DNA of 64,000 bases, from NCBI GenBank assembly GCA_030435675.1, contig CM059624.1:644769-708768 (forward strand), written 5' to 3'. Origin of the DNA: Steinernema hermaphroditum (taxonomy: Eukaryota > Nematoda > Chromadorea > Rhabditida > Steinernematidae). Positions 1 to 11,500 of this stretch are shown piece after piece (the stretch's first letter is position 1; the number at the start of each line of letters is the position of its first letter). The notes beneath the pieces are model-generated. The model did no database searches, was not told the origin of the DNA, and saw only the letters and a program-made list of their open reading frames with translations. The position numbers were made by a program, and so were the translations under genes.

Positions 1-971
1 GGATTTCCGGGTTTCAGACTGAATAAGTGGATTATTTCGAAGACAAAGCCGTTTTTCAAAATTCCGCTTTGATAGAAGTGTTCGCCAATCGCCGAAGAAG
101 CGTATGCATCGGTTTGCGGCGCATTTTCTACTTTCCTCACAAAGTTATAACGGTTTTGAGGCGCGCATGTTCGTTTTAGCTTATTGTCTCCATCATTTCG
201 ATGGACCTTTCGCACTACGCACGAATTTGATCAAGCTTTATCAGCCACATAGCCCCAATAACGACAAATGGGACTGACTGACAAGCGCGCGGCAGCACAA
301 TATGGTCGTCATAGGCCATATCAAAAGCTTAAATTCATTTTCTACTTTCGAGACATGCTTTAAGTAGTTTCGAGCATGATTGCCTGGAAGCAACTCGACA
401 TGAGCCCGTAGAAGCTCTGTTCAACAGGTTTAGATTAAGAGCTACCTTCTCTAGTTCGTAGATTCGTACAATCTGCGCATCATTGTTTTTCCTTAGCAAT
501 GATATTTCCTGATGCGCTAACATCAGTTGCTGGTTAGCATCTGCCAAGGCGTTCCTCAGCTCCTCAGTTTCACACTGAGCGTGTCTTCTTGATTCCTCCT
601 TTTCGGTCGCCCGCTTCCTACTGTATGACTGTCGAGCGAAAGTCAACAGCCTTGCTTTTACACACTTCGACTTTGATAATTTTACCATATCAAGTCGTTT
701 GGAGTTCTGCGAATAACAGAATTAGTAGAAAACAATAAATAAAGCAAGAAACCGCACGATAAATCCATCGAACTGATGGAAACAATCAGCGAACACGAAC
801 GTGCGCGCCTCAAAACCGTTATAACTTTGCGAGGAAAGTAGAACATGCGCCGCAAACCGATGCATACGCTTCTTCGGCGATCGGCGAACACTCCTATCAA
901 AGCGGAATTTTGAAAAATGGCTTTGTCTTCGAAATAATCCACTTATTCAGTAAGAAACCCGGCAATCCCCT
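1..971. mobile_element. Foldback element with ~215-bp inverted arms
   Basis: Bases 1-215 and 755-970 are inverted copies of each other, about 95% identical by eye. The left arm runs off the window edge, so the true end and any target duplication on that side are unseen. The roughly 540-bp centre carries a minus-strand ORF (335-688). The arms hold no recognised gene; ORFs reading through them are by-products of the repeat. A Tc1/mariner transposase remnant lies just to the right and might be related, but nothing seen joins the two. Class could be a foldback or Mutator-like non-autonomous DNA transposon. Confidence 0.7.
335..688 (-). CDS. Coiled-coil ORF inside inverted-repeat element, unknown function
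   Basis: An ATG-initiated 117-codon ORF between the two inverted arms. The first ~40 residues are rich in Lys and Arg, followed by about 45 residues of heptad-like pattern (for example LMLAHQEISLLRKNN and RIYELE) that should form a coiled coil. A possible donor (AAG|GTAGCT) follows the coiled coil, so the last ~35 residues may be intronic read-through. Basic head plus short coiled coil is also seen in shugoshin N-termini and bZIP proteins, but no diagnostic residues were found. It could be a host exon captured by the element. Confidence 0.35.
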   Translation of the reverse strand: MVKLSKSKCVKARLLTFARQSYSRKRATEKEESRRHAQCETEELRNALADANQQLMLAHQEISLLRKNNDAQIVRIYELEKVALNLNLLNRASTGSCRVASRQSCSKLLKACLESRK

Positions 972-1126
972 TATAACGGACTCAATCGTGTCCCTGATTG
1001 CGGTCCTGCAACGAACTGCGGCGGTGACATTCGCCGTTGATCGGACAATATAAAGGCTGATCACAGGATTAACCAGAGTTATGCCTGGACTAAAGGCCTG
1101 GAGATCGAAAAACTCGATCAATTATA

Positions 1127-1477
1127 TTGGGCTGGGGGGACGAGATTCTTTCATATCACGGTTCGTCGACGAGAGGTGTAGAGAGTCAGGAGTGGAACTG
1201 TCCTCCGTACCACTGTGATCTCAATCCGATCGAGATGTTATGGGCACATGCCAAAGAGTACACCCGTAAAAAAACGAAACATAAGGACAAAATCCATACT
1301 GTCATGGCTCACATGCGAACAAGTTTTGGAACAACACCGCCCAGTTTTTTTAGAAACATTTTCGAGCACACTAGAAAGGTTGAACAAGCATATCTAGATT
1401 TACATAGCTCCTCTTTCTCCGGTATGGACTACCGTATCCCTGAGTCTGATAGTGATTCTGATCTTTCTGATGAATGA
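1127..1477 (+). pseudogene. Tc1/mariner (IS630-type) transposase, C-terminal fragment
   Basis: Open frame of about 115 codons containing the signature WNCPPYHCDLNPIEMLWAHA, the conserved block around the last catalytic acidic residue (DLNPIEMLW) of Tc1/mariner transposases. It ends in an acidic Ser/Asp-rich tail. The N-terminal DNA-binding domain and the first two catalytic aspartates are absent upstream, so this is a 5'-truncated, presumably dead copy. Confidence 0.75.
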
Positions 1478-2809
1478 TTTGTACTTTGTATCTTGTTCTA
1501 TGTTGTTGATAAACCTTGGTTGCATTCAGTTCTTGGCCAGAAAGCCCGCGGACATGGAGTTAAAGCGAGGAACAACCTCAAAAACAGGGACTGAACTCTG
1601 CTATCGCGGCATCCGGAGATAAAAAAGAACATCACTTCTCGTGCACACGTTCAATTTCGACAATTTTGGGCTTAATCGACTCGAAATTAACCAGGAAATA
1701 TTGATTTGCTTGTAGAATTTTGAGATTCGCGTGATATCCCTGTCAAAAGTGCCCAAACTTGCGGACGATCTGCAAATTCCACGATTTCCCATTGTAAAAT
1801 GGAAGACCACACGCCATGTTGGCGTTGCGCGCGCAAAAAAAGGCGTTGTGGGACCAAATCGAAAAAATGCCACCAATTTTTTAATGCGAGTATAGCTGAG
1901 TACATCAGATCGTCGTCGTTTAGGAGAAGTTTGTCGCATGACGGATCCACCACTCCTCCGGCGTATGCGAGTGCGACCCTGAAGCAGAAATGATAAACAT
2001 GAAATGAAACAATGGACTCACACTACGATCGAGGGATGAAGAAGGTGAACGGCGACACGCAGTTGAGATGTTCTGAAGCGGCGAATGCTGACGGCTCTTT
2101 GAGGGTACAACGTTTCTCTGTTGACCAGCAACTTCTGCAGCTGAAGTCGAAGTACGGCGGCCATTACGAAGACGTTCTCAGGGAAGCTTGCGAGTATTCT
2201 TATTCATATTCAGGCCGCATTCAATCAGCTTATTCACTAGTGCAGAACGCTGCATTAACGCTTCTGGTGAATCTGAAGATATGAAACATATTATTACGCG
2301 ATAAACCGGACAAAAATAACACGCAACAAAAACATAATTTCGCCACGGAAACATACCAATAAGGTAGAACAGATCACTAAATACGCGCTCTGAAAGGTCG
2401 ATGTCGATTGGTCAGCTGAAGATCGACTGATCGACTCTCGTGCAAAACAAAAGCGAAGACGGTCTTCCATCAGAGCCCGCATAAAGAACGGAAGTGAAGA
2501 AATGATTGCAGACAGTCGGTTGTCGGTAGAGGTTGCGAGTTGTTTCTCGCAACGAAATACATAAACGTTTTGCGCTCTGTCTTGTGCGATGGCATGTTCA
2601 GTTTCGCTTTTTTTTTTAATCCCACTGGAAAGCTTCGTAGTGAAATAGTGCCCCACCAACACACGGGAAACGGTTGGCAACCAACAAAATGAAAGAAAAA
2701 TCGTTTATTGACCCGATTTTCTACACACTTGGCAATAATTCTCTGATATATATTTGAATAGCTGATATATACTGTTACTTCATATATGATATGGCTGTTA
2801 GTGCTCCGT
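1478..2809. other. No recognised gene
   Basis: Intergenic DNA 3' of TDH. An AATAAA on the minus strand at 2704-2709 is a plausible TDH polyadenylation signal. A plus-strand 90-codon ORF at 2012-2284 starts with ATG but shows no family resemblance or clear splice context; I do not call it a gene. Confidence 0.4.
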
Positions 2810-4087
<1,278 letters not shown>

Positions 4088-4091
4088 TCTG

Positions 4092-5196
4092 AAAATGACG
4101 AGCAGAATTATTAAGCGACGTCTCTTCGCAACATATACGCGGATAAAAAGAGATCATGAACCGGCTTCGCTGCGCCTTCCGGTGCATTAGCGACCCTTAA
4201 GGTTGGTTCTCCAAGCGCAGCGATCCTTTATTACAACGCGAATGCTGGCGCGTGAGTCTACTGCACAGTGACGTGTGAAATCAGCGAAGAAGAAACGAGA
4301 ATCGTGGTAACACACGCCGAAGCGGATCGAACCGTTTCAAAGACAAACGCGCACAGAGACTCGACTTCGGCGATGTCGGACGATTGCGGGTGACGCCTAG
4401 GTGCAGATGGGCTGATTAGTTGATCGATGAAACTTGCGGAAATCGCACATGCGCAAGAAACAGTTCGATCGAATCTCACGTGTTGTTACCGAAGCCACGT
4501 GCTCGGTACTTTGGAAAACAGATTGTGGTGACGGGAGAGACGACACCATTCATTAAAGGAACCCACAGGGCGCGTGATTAATTCGTCTGCACAGGGAAAC
4601 GCCTTATGGAACACGCACTACAGTAATCGAGTATACATAGATGGTACTAAAGAAAGCCCGTGAATCCACCCTTGACCAAAGCGCTACCAGGAGCAAAGCA
4701 TAGCAGCCAAAAACCATGATGCAATTCCCACCACGGATTTCTCAAAATGGCCGGAAGCAAAAACTAGTATGCTGCATGTGCGAATGCACTGCAGATGTCA
4801 ACGAAACGAAGCGAAATGAACGAACCTGAGAAGAGAGAGCCGACCTGCCACGGCAAGGGACGCTGTTCTGGAATGAATATTTCCGTCATCCAAGTCCTTT
4901 ATGTCTACTGTCTAGACGTGACCTTGCAGAATGGGCAAAATGGGGAAATGTGAGTGCGCGTTTGCAGTGTAAAATGTACTTAGGTACGTTAGGTACGCTA
5001 CATTTCGGTAGTGTCCGTTTTTTTACCAATTTCTCTACACAGCGTCTTATTCAACAGTCTTGGGTAATATGAAGCTGCGACTGGAGTACCACTACGGTAT
5101 CACCGTGTATGGTCGTTATACGACTCTCGTAAGAGGCGGTTTCGTGCGATTAAATGACGTTAAAAGCGTTAACGAAGATAGTGAGGCTAAGAAAAA
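4092..5196. other. Intergenic, no recognised gene
   Basis: Upstream region of TDH. Six-frame reading shows only short ORFs without splice structure or family motifs. No repeat of the named families was noticed. Confidence 0.4.
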
Positions 5197-5276
5197 CGCT
5201 CTACCGCCGACAGGGATCGAACCCAGGAAAAAAAGCGTGGTAACCGGCACATTGACCACCGCACCACATGGTCCTT
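5197..5276 (-). repeat. tRNA-derived SINE head or tRNA pseudogene
   Basis: Read on the minus strand, the block has a Pol III A-box-like TGGTGCGGTGG and, about 40 nt on, a B-box GGTTCGATCCC. Acceptor and anticodon stems do not pair cleanly and a run of T interrupts the anticodon region, so it is not a functional tRNA. Confidence 0.5.
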
Positions 5277-5669
5277 TGCAGATTCACTTCAACAGTACTA
5301 TATTACCTAACCCCTATCTTTAAACCTGTTTTTAGACTCCCTCTTATAAGATGCTGCCGATTCTGCAGACGTCACTGCACTTCATGTCACTTGGGGCACC
5401 TCCCCTGTCAGTCCAATTCAATTTGATGCCGATTTTTCGATTTTATACCTCCCGAACCACAAGCAGCCGGCTATAAATTCCAATTGGTAGTTAAGGCGTA
5501 GCGGCTTTATTTTATTCGCACGTTAGGGCAAACACGATGAACATTTGAGACGAGATGATCGATTTGAGACGACGACGATGACAGCAGACAATGCAGATAA
5601 TAATGTGGTTTTCACGTTCGGATCACTTCCTTGTGTTGTGTGTGTGGTGATAGACCACGACGATCTTTT

Positions 5670-6329
5670 CTACTTACGGCCCCAGGCCCAGCCGAGATCG
5701 TGCCAGTCGGGGTTCTTCTTCACTTGCTTGAAGACGAACTCGCCGTACGGCTAAAAGTCTTATTTCAGTAAATGTAGCAGTACGAATGGAATGCAATGGG
5801 AAAACAAACACTCACCGCTCGCAGGGATCGTTTTCCCCACGCCCATCCGAGATCTTCCCAGTGCGGAGGGGCCGTCTTATCCGCTCGTTTCAGCATTTGG
5901 TACGTGGGAACCGCTAAATCACCAGAGCTACTTAGTATCAGCAAGTGTTTGCAAGATGGGAGTGACTGTACAGAAAGTTGATGATCACTATGTGCTTTTG
6001 TGTTAGCAAATAAGGAACCCTAAATATTTCATGCTAAAATACTCCAACAAACAAGGGCTACTGCAACTACTTGCACGTGAGTGGTCGTAACTAACAATGA
6101 AAGTCAGATCTTAGGCTTAGATTTCCGCCAATGAACCCAATATGGAATGACATAGATTGGGGGATGAAAGTCAGCAATCAAATCATTTGTAGTTTACCAT
6201 CAAACTTAATCTTTTTTTGATATGAACATTGTATAATGTCAAAAGCTCACCTTCCACGCCATAAACCGCGATGAAACAAACAAGGGCAACTGCAACGAAG
6301 GCGGCAAACTGAGGAAGGGACATCTTCAT
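5670..6329 (-). CDS. nlp-42: NLP-42-like neuropeptide precursor, W(X6)W-amide peptides
   Basis: Secreted prepropeptide, ~112 residues. Exon 1 (6251-6329) encodes a start and a hydrophobic signal peptide ending near VYGVEG/A. Exon 2 (5816-5994) ends in a peptide bounded by basic sites: KR-ADKTAPPHWEDLGWAW-GKR. Exon 3 (5670-5750) encodes KK-NPDWHDLGWAW-GRK followed directly by the stop. Gly before dibasic sites predicts C-terminal amidation of both peptides. They closely resemble C. elegans NLP-42 peptides (NPDWQDLGFAW type) and have the W(X6)W-amide spacing of myoinhibitory peptides. Exons 2 and 3 are secure. The exon 2 acceptor (AAAAG at 5995) is non-standard and was chosen because it alone joins exon 1 in frame; another small exon could exist. 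Confidence 0.8.
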
Positions 6330-7453
6330 GGCGAAGATGGCACGAGTCGACGCTCTTCTAGAAGCGCGAAATAAGCGAGTGAGCTAAATGAGAGGCTCCG
6401 TCCTTTGCAAACATAGAATCACGATCGACGCACAAGGGGAGGCGCTTCGCGATACCCCTTGGGCCTGATAATACCAATTAGCGCTTCGTCCTCAAGCACT
6501 AAACAACCCTCATTAACCCCCGAAAACAGCCATCGCTCCGTGGCACAGCCATTCGGCTTTGGGTTATAGGTGTTTGCATGAGAGATGGACGCGAAACAGC
6601 AATTCTAAAGGAAGAATAGGAGTCACACAATGGAACTGGCAACGCTTGGCAAAGTACGGTGGCGACTGACGGAACAGAGTTATACCGCCTTTTTAATTGC
6701 TTTGTTGTTTTCGTGGGGAAAATAAGTTTTAAGGGGTCATATACGATAGGTTCTTGGAATTATTAGGTGTCATAAGGCGTGTAAGAAGCCTTATTTAGGG
6801 AAAGCAAAAAAGGAAGTGAAAGGTACTGTACATTAAACGATGTTGTTCATTAGATGTATCGTCAGTCACGCTTAATTGGAAAAAATTCGCAGAAATCGCA
6901 AGTATGAAAACAAGTAATTTGTGGAGAAAGCAATTAATTCATGTAAACATGTCGTATCGGCGGAAGCAGTGGCATTTGACAAACAGAGCAACGAAGCCTG
7001 TGATTTGATGATACGGTACCGTTAAGTTTTTTTTTTGCTAGAATCTGTCATATCTCTCCGACGCAGGAAGTTTTGGGATCGAGGGATCAAAGTTCTTCAA
7101 GTCTACGACACCTATGCTGAAAATAACCTACCGGTTTCACAGTAACTATCATAATTGACGCTATACTTTCAGGACCCCAATAACTAACGCCCCCACATGA
7201 CATCAGCGGAAGGTGACAGTAAACACTATCCTGTGAGCAGTACTCACTTGTACATCATCTTTCGTTTCGGCTACGTAATTACCGCCTTTTAATTGGCTCA
7301 AAGGAATGACTCCCCCATGGTACCCGACCGCGCAATTAGGCGTGTGGGCTAATTGCTCATCGCCAGCACATGCCTAAGAAATCCCAATTTCGCACGCCAA
7401 CGCCATATAATTCCTTTTTTATGCGACATAAATCAGCCAGAATACACGTCGAT
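6330..7453. other. Intergenic, probable promoter region of the neuropeptide gene
   Basis: About 1.1 kb without a convincing ORF. It lies upstream of the nlp-42-like start codon and probably contains its promoter, but no specific site could be identified. Confidence 0.4.
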
Positions 7454-7579
7454 TTATTTCTCCATAATGAGGCCATATGTAAGGATTGCGGCCACGAGCA
7501 AAGCCGCGTTGCAGAGAACGTAAAAGACGGTAATAAAGGTTAAATAACGGTAGAGCATGGGTCTATAAGAAGTCGTCAT
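7454..7579 (-). CDS. Single-span membrane microprotein, 41 residues
   Basis: ATG-initiated ORF that is largely hydrophobic from about residue 13 to 37 (core LTFITVFYVLCNAALLVAAI), then a short charged end MEK and a stop. An in-frame TAG lies just upstream, so either this ATG is the start or an exon begins at the acceptor-like TTTGTTAG. A partly duplicated copy of its first exon region lies directly upstream. No family recognised. It would be a very small one-pass membrane protein or the last exon of a longer gene whose 5' part was not found. Confidence 0.4.
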   Translation of the reverse strand: MTTSYRPMLYRYLTFITVFYVLCNAALLVAAILTYGLIMEK

Positions 7580-7632
7580 TGAACGGTAAAATAACTAACA
7601 AACATGGGTCTGAAAGGGGTCTTCATCAACGG
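7538..7632. repeat. Tandem duplication, two ~48-bp copies
   Basis: Copies at 7538-7586 and 7585-7632 share the frame GGTNAAATAAC...CATGGGTCT...GTC.TCATN.AACGG. On the minus strand each contains an ATG followed by an FRPM/YRPM-encoding stretch, so the start region of the microprotein has been duplicated; the upstream copy hits a stop after 16 codons. Confidence 0.6.
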
Positions 7633-8450
7633 CTGATGAACAGGAAACCTGTACTTTAAACCTTTCCACCACGTTGATCCTGGTGCCACGAGGAAATCTT
7701 TGAGGGTGTTGTGTTAGCATTCATAGTGGTCTCTGCATCAGGCGTGGTTCCTTTCATGCAAGCAAGCGCTTCAGAACGGTGAATGCCGAACAGTGGACAC
7801 CGGTTGAACTTGGTCCTTAAATCGTTCTGACACTTTTCACATAGGGGGATGAAATCACACTGAAGTCAGTCTTCGAACGGCTTTGCGCATCTCTGGTGGA
7901 ATGCACATCCTGCGGTTGTAATCTCAGTTATCAAATACTGTCTATTATCCGATGATTCGTTTCCGTATTTGCGGACTTTTCCAAACCACTGGTACAACTC
8001 ACACCATCATTATCGTAATCCCTTGAAGTGGTAAATCAGGTAAAACCAGTAAATTTGCAAGTTTACGCGGAAACTTTCATTCATTTTCCCCATTTTGGCC
8101 TATTTGACTTTGATCTAACCTCCTGGGTCTCAAAAACTGTGTCTCGTCTCTTCGATCCACAGCACTCTACAAAAGTCCCACGGATTTGCCCTTCATTTAA
8201 CTCCGTGCCGCGTCTCTCTCACTTGATCACAGCCAGTGAACCAGAACAACGTGGTCGGAAAGTGCGTCTTTCTTTTCGAAAACCTGCGATCTCAATTGGG
8301 AAACAAGTGCAAATTGACTGATGCGACTGTAAATTGCCTAGCGCACTGTAGATGCACGGAGTTTAATTATGAATAAGGGTCATAAGGATCACCTATTTCC
8401 TTTATCGAGTAATCTTTGATCTTCAGGGGGTCTGTGACTTTCAGTAATTC
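7633..8450. other. Intergenic, no recognised gene
   Basis: Short ORFs only (for example 8028-8321 plus strand), none with family motifs. The right edge has a minus-strand AATAAA (8451-8456) suited to be the polyadenylation signal of the receptor kinase. Confidence 0.4.
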
Positions 8451-8524
8451 TTTATTTACAATAACAATTATATGTGCTTTTGGACCCGATAAAGCTGCTC
8501 TCATAAGTAGTTACGACGTCTCCA

Positions 8525-11500
8525 TTATCCCTTAAAACCTTCATTCGTAAACCCTCCCTCTTCTTTTGCTTCACTTATACTTGAGAAGCCGATCAAGTCG
8601 AACCTTTTCCAGTCAGGATTTGGTTCTGAAGGAGTTATCAGGCATTGATCGGAGCTCACTGAGGTGGAGTGATCAAGATTGCCTTTGTGTTTATAGCTGC
8701 CTTCATGGCTGTATTGTGCCGATGCTTTGAAAGGTTTTGGAGCGACTTCAGGGTCTGGAGGAGGCATCATTTGGCTCTGCAATCGTAACACTGAATGCCT
8801 GAGAGAGTAGCTTTTTTTTTTGTTTACCGTATCCATGTCAGTCCGAACATTGTAGTAGTCTTTTTGTGAGTCCAGTTTTAAATAGGAGTACTCCTCAGTG
8901 ACTTGTTCTAGCTGAGAAGCAAGCTTCTGTCTGATGGTAGAGAACTCTGGACGCTTATTTGGATCGGCCCTCCAGCATTGCATCATTACATTGTAGCTAA
9001 AATGTAGAGAATGATCTTAAGAGTATCGAGAAGGAAAAGGAAAAGCGGATATTATGGCGTAAAACTTAGAACTTACTATGCGTCAGGGCAGTTGTCCGGT
9101 TGTTCCATACGATTTCCAGCATCAAGATATGTGTACATATCGTCCGGCTGGATGCAAGGATATGGAGTTCCTCCTAAAGTGATGATCTCGAACATTAGCA
9201 CTCCGAATGACCATCTAAATTATGCGCTGATTAAGCACCGATAACGCTGATAAATAGGCTCACACATCGGATTTGCACGTAAACTCGTAATCCCTAATAG
9301 CTTCGGGTGACATCCACTTTATGGGAAGTCGGCCTCCTTGACTTATATAGTTAGCGCCTTCGGAGTAGATGAATCGACAGAGTCCAAAATCGCCGATTTT
9401 CGCATAATTTTTGTCATGGACGAGTATGTTACGTGCGGCGACATCACGGTGGACGTATTTCTTTTGGGCGAGGTAGTCCTGGATTGTGGGGTTAAATCAG
9501 ACTTCAGTCAGACTACTTACCAGGCCATAACTGATCTGCACAGCGAACATCAGCAATTGCTTTAGCGTGATAACCATATCCATGTCGTAATCGGACTCTT
9601 CCGGATCGGTGTAGTCTATTCCAAGTTTATCGAGCTAAAATAGTACTAGCTAGCAAAGTTAAATTATTGCTATTTTGAAGTTGGCCCATTATTTCAATAC
9701 TTGAAGCAAAAAGAATGTTAAAATCGCGAGGTTAACGTTACCCGGAGCATATACTCGCACCGTTCTCTGAGGAAATGCAGAAGATCGCCATCTTTACAGT
9801 ACTCCACAACCAAACAATAAGGCTCCGATTCAGTGATACAGGCAAGCATGTTGACCAGCCGCTCATGATAGCCAAGATTTTTCATCAGAGCGATTTCTCG
9901 GAGAAATTCCGATTTGGAGAGGTCATCGGCATATTCTAAAGCATTGGTTGTGTGATCGCTCCATGCCAAAGTCACTCACCTGGCAGCATCTTCACGGCAA
10001 CATCACAGTTCTCTGTTCTCATCAAGCTGACTCCGAGCACTGATTGTGCGTCCTTGTGCGCCTTTGCCTTGCCGATTAATTTTCCCTGGAACACGGATCC
10101 AAAAGCCCCAGAACCAAGCTTCTTTTCATCGTAGATTATGAGATTTCGGCGTTCCAGTTCCCATAAGTCACTCCTTCAAATCGGATATAGAGTCATCCAA
10201 CGAGAAAGAGGACTTACTTTTTAGGGAATTCTGTGTATCTTTCTTCGCTTTCTTTCTTCATTTGCTTCATACTGAATTCAATCAGTTTCTTTTCCTGGTG
10301 ACTCCGGTAAACCCAATAGGACAGGCCGGCGATTATTGCGATCACAAGCAAGAAGCCAGCTATCCCCAAGCCCACATATAGACCGACATTCGGTTTAATA
10401 TAATCTGAAAACTACTGGCATAGAGCAGAAACGAATTCTGTGTTGAGGCCAGAGATGGGCAGGAACGGATTCCGTTCAAAGGAACCGTTCAACCGTTGCC
10501 TGCGACCGGTTGACGGCTCACGGCTGACAATCCGTCAACCGGCTCACGGATCGGTTGAGTCGGCTGGCCAACCGGGTGACCGGTTGATACGGATGTACGG
10601 CTTAACCGTTCTCCAGCTCTCGTTGAGGCCAACGGTACGGTGATCGATGTGACCTCACTAACCGTTTGCGAAGAATTCCACTGCATTAGTCATCGGTCGT
10701 TTTGACCGAATCTCACCGACGATGTTGGGGAGCGTTGTATTACGCACATCTCTTATGCTGCATATAATCACTCCGTAAAGTTGATCTAGCCGCAGGTCCG
10801 TTAAAACGAAGAAGTTCGACGAGTTCTAAAGACAAACGCTTGTTTTAGACTTTCGGAACAGAAAATCCCACGTCTTCGATTCCATCAATTTGCTTGTCAT
10901 GAGCTACATACATACCTTACAACTGCCGTCTCTCTCAAGACCACTTGTGCAACTGTTGACGACGCCAATTTCACTCGTCAGGTTGACGCCTAAAATCGCC
11001 GTCTGAAAAAGAATAAATCAGACCATGCACTGGCTAAAGCGAAAATAGCTAAGTTCGTGCAGGGGTCGACGTCGACATTGACTCAAACTGCAGAGTTTAG
11101 AGCGTGCTGAACATGCAAGGATCGTGTGGAGTTATGGCATATGGCTACTATTTCAAAAAATATACCTCATATTGTTCAAAATCTAGCAATAAATTTGAAT
11201 TACCAGTTGCGAAGTTCTGAATGCGCAGTGTAACTTAAGTTAAGTTCTCAAAACGGCTGAAACTCACCGTCGACTCATCGTTGTAACGCTCGGCTTCGCC
11301 GTATATGGCAACGTAGTACAGAGAGCTTTTCGCGATGCGTCCCAGCGGTTCGAAGGTGATGTTCGCCGTTATGTTGGTATTGAGGTCGTTGCCATCGATC
11401 TCGTCGTTCAGAGCGAAGTACTTGAAGTTCTTCGACGCACTTCCACAGAGGGGTCCCGCATATGAGATGGTAATGAAACAATCATTGTCTTTCACTGTCG

